The notes under the pieces: model-generated | The model's database searches: none | Told to the model about the DNA's origin: nothing | The model's input: the letters and a program-made list of their open reading frames with translations, nothing else | Program-made: the position numbers and the translations under genes | Shown: one piece after another, positions 63,380 through 64,000 of the stretch | Position numbering within the stretch: position 1 is the first letter of the stretch | How the letters are laid out: every line of letters begins with the position of its first letter | DNA from: Sphingomonas ginsenosidivorax | GTDB lineage: Bacteria > Pseudomonadota > Alphaproteobacteria > Sphingomonadales > Sphingomonadaceae | NCBI RefSeq assembly: GCF_007995065.1 | Contig: NZ_VOQR01000002.1 | Span: 112,608-176,607 of the forward strand | Length of the DNA stretch: 64,000 nucleotides | Direction: 5' to 3'

Positions 63380-63703
63380 TCAACTCTCCTCGCCATCGCT
63401 CTTCGAGAGCACCGAAAACGTGTCGGCGATCAGCTCGGTGCGGTACGCGACGTCACTGGCTTCACCATGGCTGCGCTCCCGGACGCGACCGGTGACGTGT
63501 ACCAAATCCCCTTTCGCTGCGGCTTCGATCTGCTGCGTCACGTTCGAGAAGCAGACGACACTGTTCCAATAGGTGTCCTTCTTCCAATCGTCTCCATCTC
63601 GACGATTGTAGTTGGCGGCGACGCTGACATAGGTCACCCGCTCGCGGGTCGTGATTTTTCCGATCCTCCCGATGATACGGAATTCGGCGATATTCTGTGG
63701 CAT
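63380..63703 (-). CDS. ssb: single-stranded DNA-binding protein (short)
   Basis: A 107-residue OB-fold protein: N-terminal PQNIAEFRIIGRIGKITTRE, then VSVAANYNRRDGDDWKKDTY and VHVTGRVRERSHGEASDVAY match SSB. It lacks the long acidic tail of chromosomal SSB, so it is a plasmid or phage-type form. AGGAG stands before ATG 63703. It should bind ssDNA during plasmid replication or transfer. Confidence 0.82.
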   Translation of the reverse strand: MPQNIAEFRIIGRIGKITTRERVTYVSVAANYNRRDGDDWKKDTYWNSVVCFSNVTQQIEAAAKGDLVHVTGRVRERSHGEASDVAYRTELIADTFSVLSKSDGEES

Positions 63704-63706
63704 CGT

Positions 63707-64000
63707 TCACTCCTTTTTCTGGAAGTCCAAATTGTCGGCAGATGCGCCGCGTGACGAATCCGATAGGGTTTCGTCGGAGTGAAATTGGTACCGCGCCCAC
63801 GTTTTCGCGCGTCGCATAGATGGCATAGGCCTGCGTCCAGTCGCGGCTTATCGCCTGCTGCGCGATCCGCAGCGGTAGGCGGTGTTCGCACACCAATCGC
63901 CACAAGACGTAGGCAAGCTTGTTCTTGTCGGCGGCATTGGCCCGCCCCCGGCGGGGCTGAAGCCAGAGATTGCGCCTGTCGAACGGCGCGCCGCCGATGG
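63707..64000 (-). pseudogene. partial gene at window edge with a frameshift
   Basis: The N-terminal part in one frame (RRNLWLQPRRGRANAADKNK, LAYVLWRLVCEHRLPLRIAQ, then RDWTQAYAIYATR) and the C-terminal part in another frame (YQFHSDETLSDSSRGASADN ending in a TGA at 63707-63709) join at GGGCGCGGTAC near 63785-63800, where one extra G would explain the shift. The gene begins beyond the window. The stop lies 3 bases before the ssb start, so they are in one operon. I do not recognise the family. Confidence 0.5.

Noticed and set aside
1..64000. tRNA, rRNA and CRISPR arrays
   Set aside because: No cloverleaf-like sequence, rRNA segment or regularly spaced repeat was seen; a covariance-model scan was not possible.

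Overview
The window looks like accessory DNA (a plasmid or a genomic island) from a sphingomonad-type alphaproteobacterium, probably Sphingomonas or a close relative. The basis is high GC, an imuA-imuB-dnaE2 mutagenesis cassette behind an alphaproteobacterial SOS box (GTTC-N7-GTTC), a quinol oxidase subunit I with alphaproteobacterial character, Fur-type iron boxes, and a right end holding the Toprim/HNH/SSB set often seen on sphingomonad plasmids. No rRNA, tRNA or CRISPR array was seen. Species cannot be fixed from the sequence alone.

Layout. 0-2 kb: the 3' part of a glutaredoxin-MauE fusion and a complete IS3-family element (perfect 14-bp ends, 4-bp target duplication). 2-6 kb: fatty-acid desaturase and siderophore-interacting protein, divergent from a dxr copy across a near-perfect Fur box. 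6-15 kb: a catabolic block: alpha/beta hydrolase, FAH-family hydrolase, three tandem GntR regulators (the middle one frameshifted), a second alpha/beta hydrolase, a DUF1636 protein, an amidohydrolase and a MetA-type outer-membrane protein; GAACCA/TGGTTC palindromes lie at both ends of the regulator block. 15-33 kb: single copies of iron, oxygen and redox functions: CyoB, Fur, a cupin protein, Coq7, a second siderophore-interacting protein with its own Fur-like box, 5-formyl-THF cyclo-ligase, an aldo/keto reductase, an AraC regulator, AhpC-AhpF, SufB-SufC-SufD and a B12-dependent ribonucleotide reductase. 33-47 kb: an AraC paralogue, aldo/keto reductase, SDR, secreted amidohydrolase, MFS pump, LysR, then a run of SDR, PRISE-like reductase, VOC protein, PuuE-like deacetylase, GFOR-like oxidoreductase, SDR and GH15 glycosidase. 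47-55 kb: a YdeP-type molybdoenzyme, stand-alone HisE, a MerR/CDF metal efflux pair, a MbcA/Xre-RES toxin-antitoxin pair with operator repeats, and a TetR-SDR pair. 55-64 kb: a small conserved gene, dnaE2 and imuB (both broken by many single-base frameshifts), intact imuA with an SOS box, then Toprim, HNH and SSB genes and a partial frameshifted gene at the edge.

How the genes fit together. Many genes in the 2-33 kb part appear to be spare versions of normally chromosomal genes (dxr, cyoB, fur, coq7, ahpCF, sufBCD, nrdJ), and several depend on iron, oxygen or Fe-S clusters. With three Fur-like boxes and two siderophore-interacting proteins, they suggest a back-up kit for iron limitation or oxidative stress; this is inference. 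The catabolic blocks look like peripheral pathways for unidentified cyclic amide/ester or sugar-like substrates. The right end is plasmid-like maintenance and repair DNA, with decay (or sequencing indels) concentrated in the error-prone polymerase genes.
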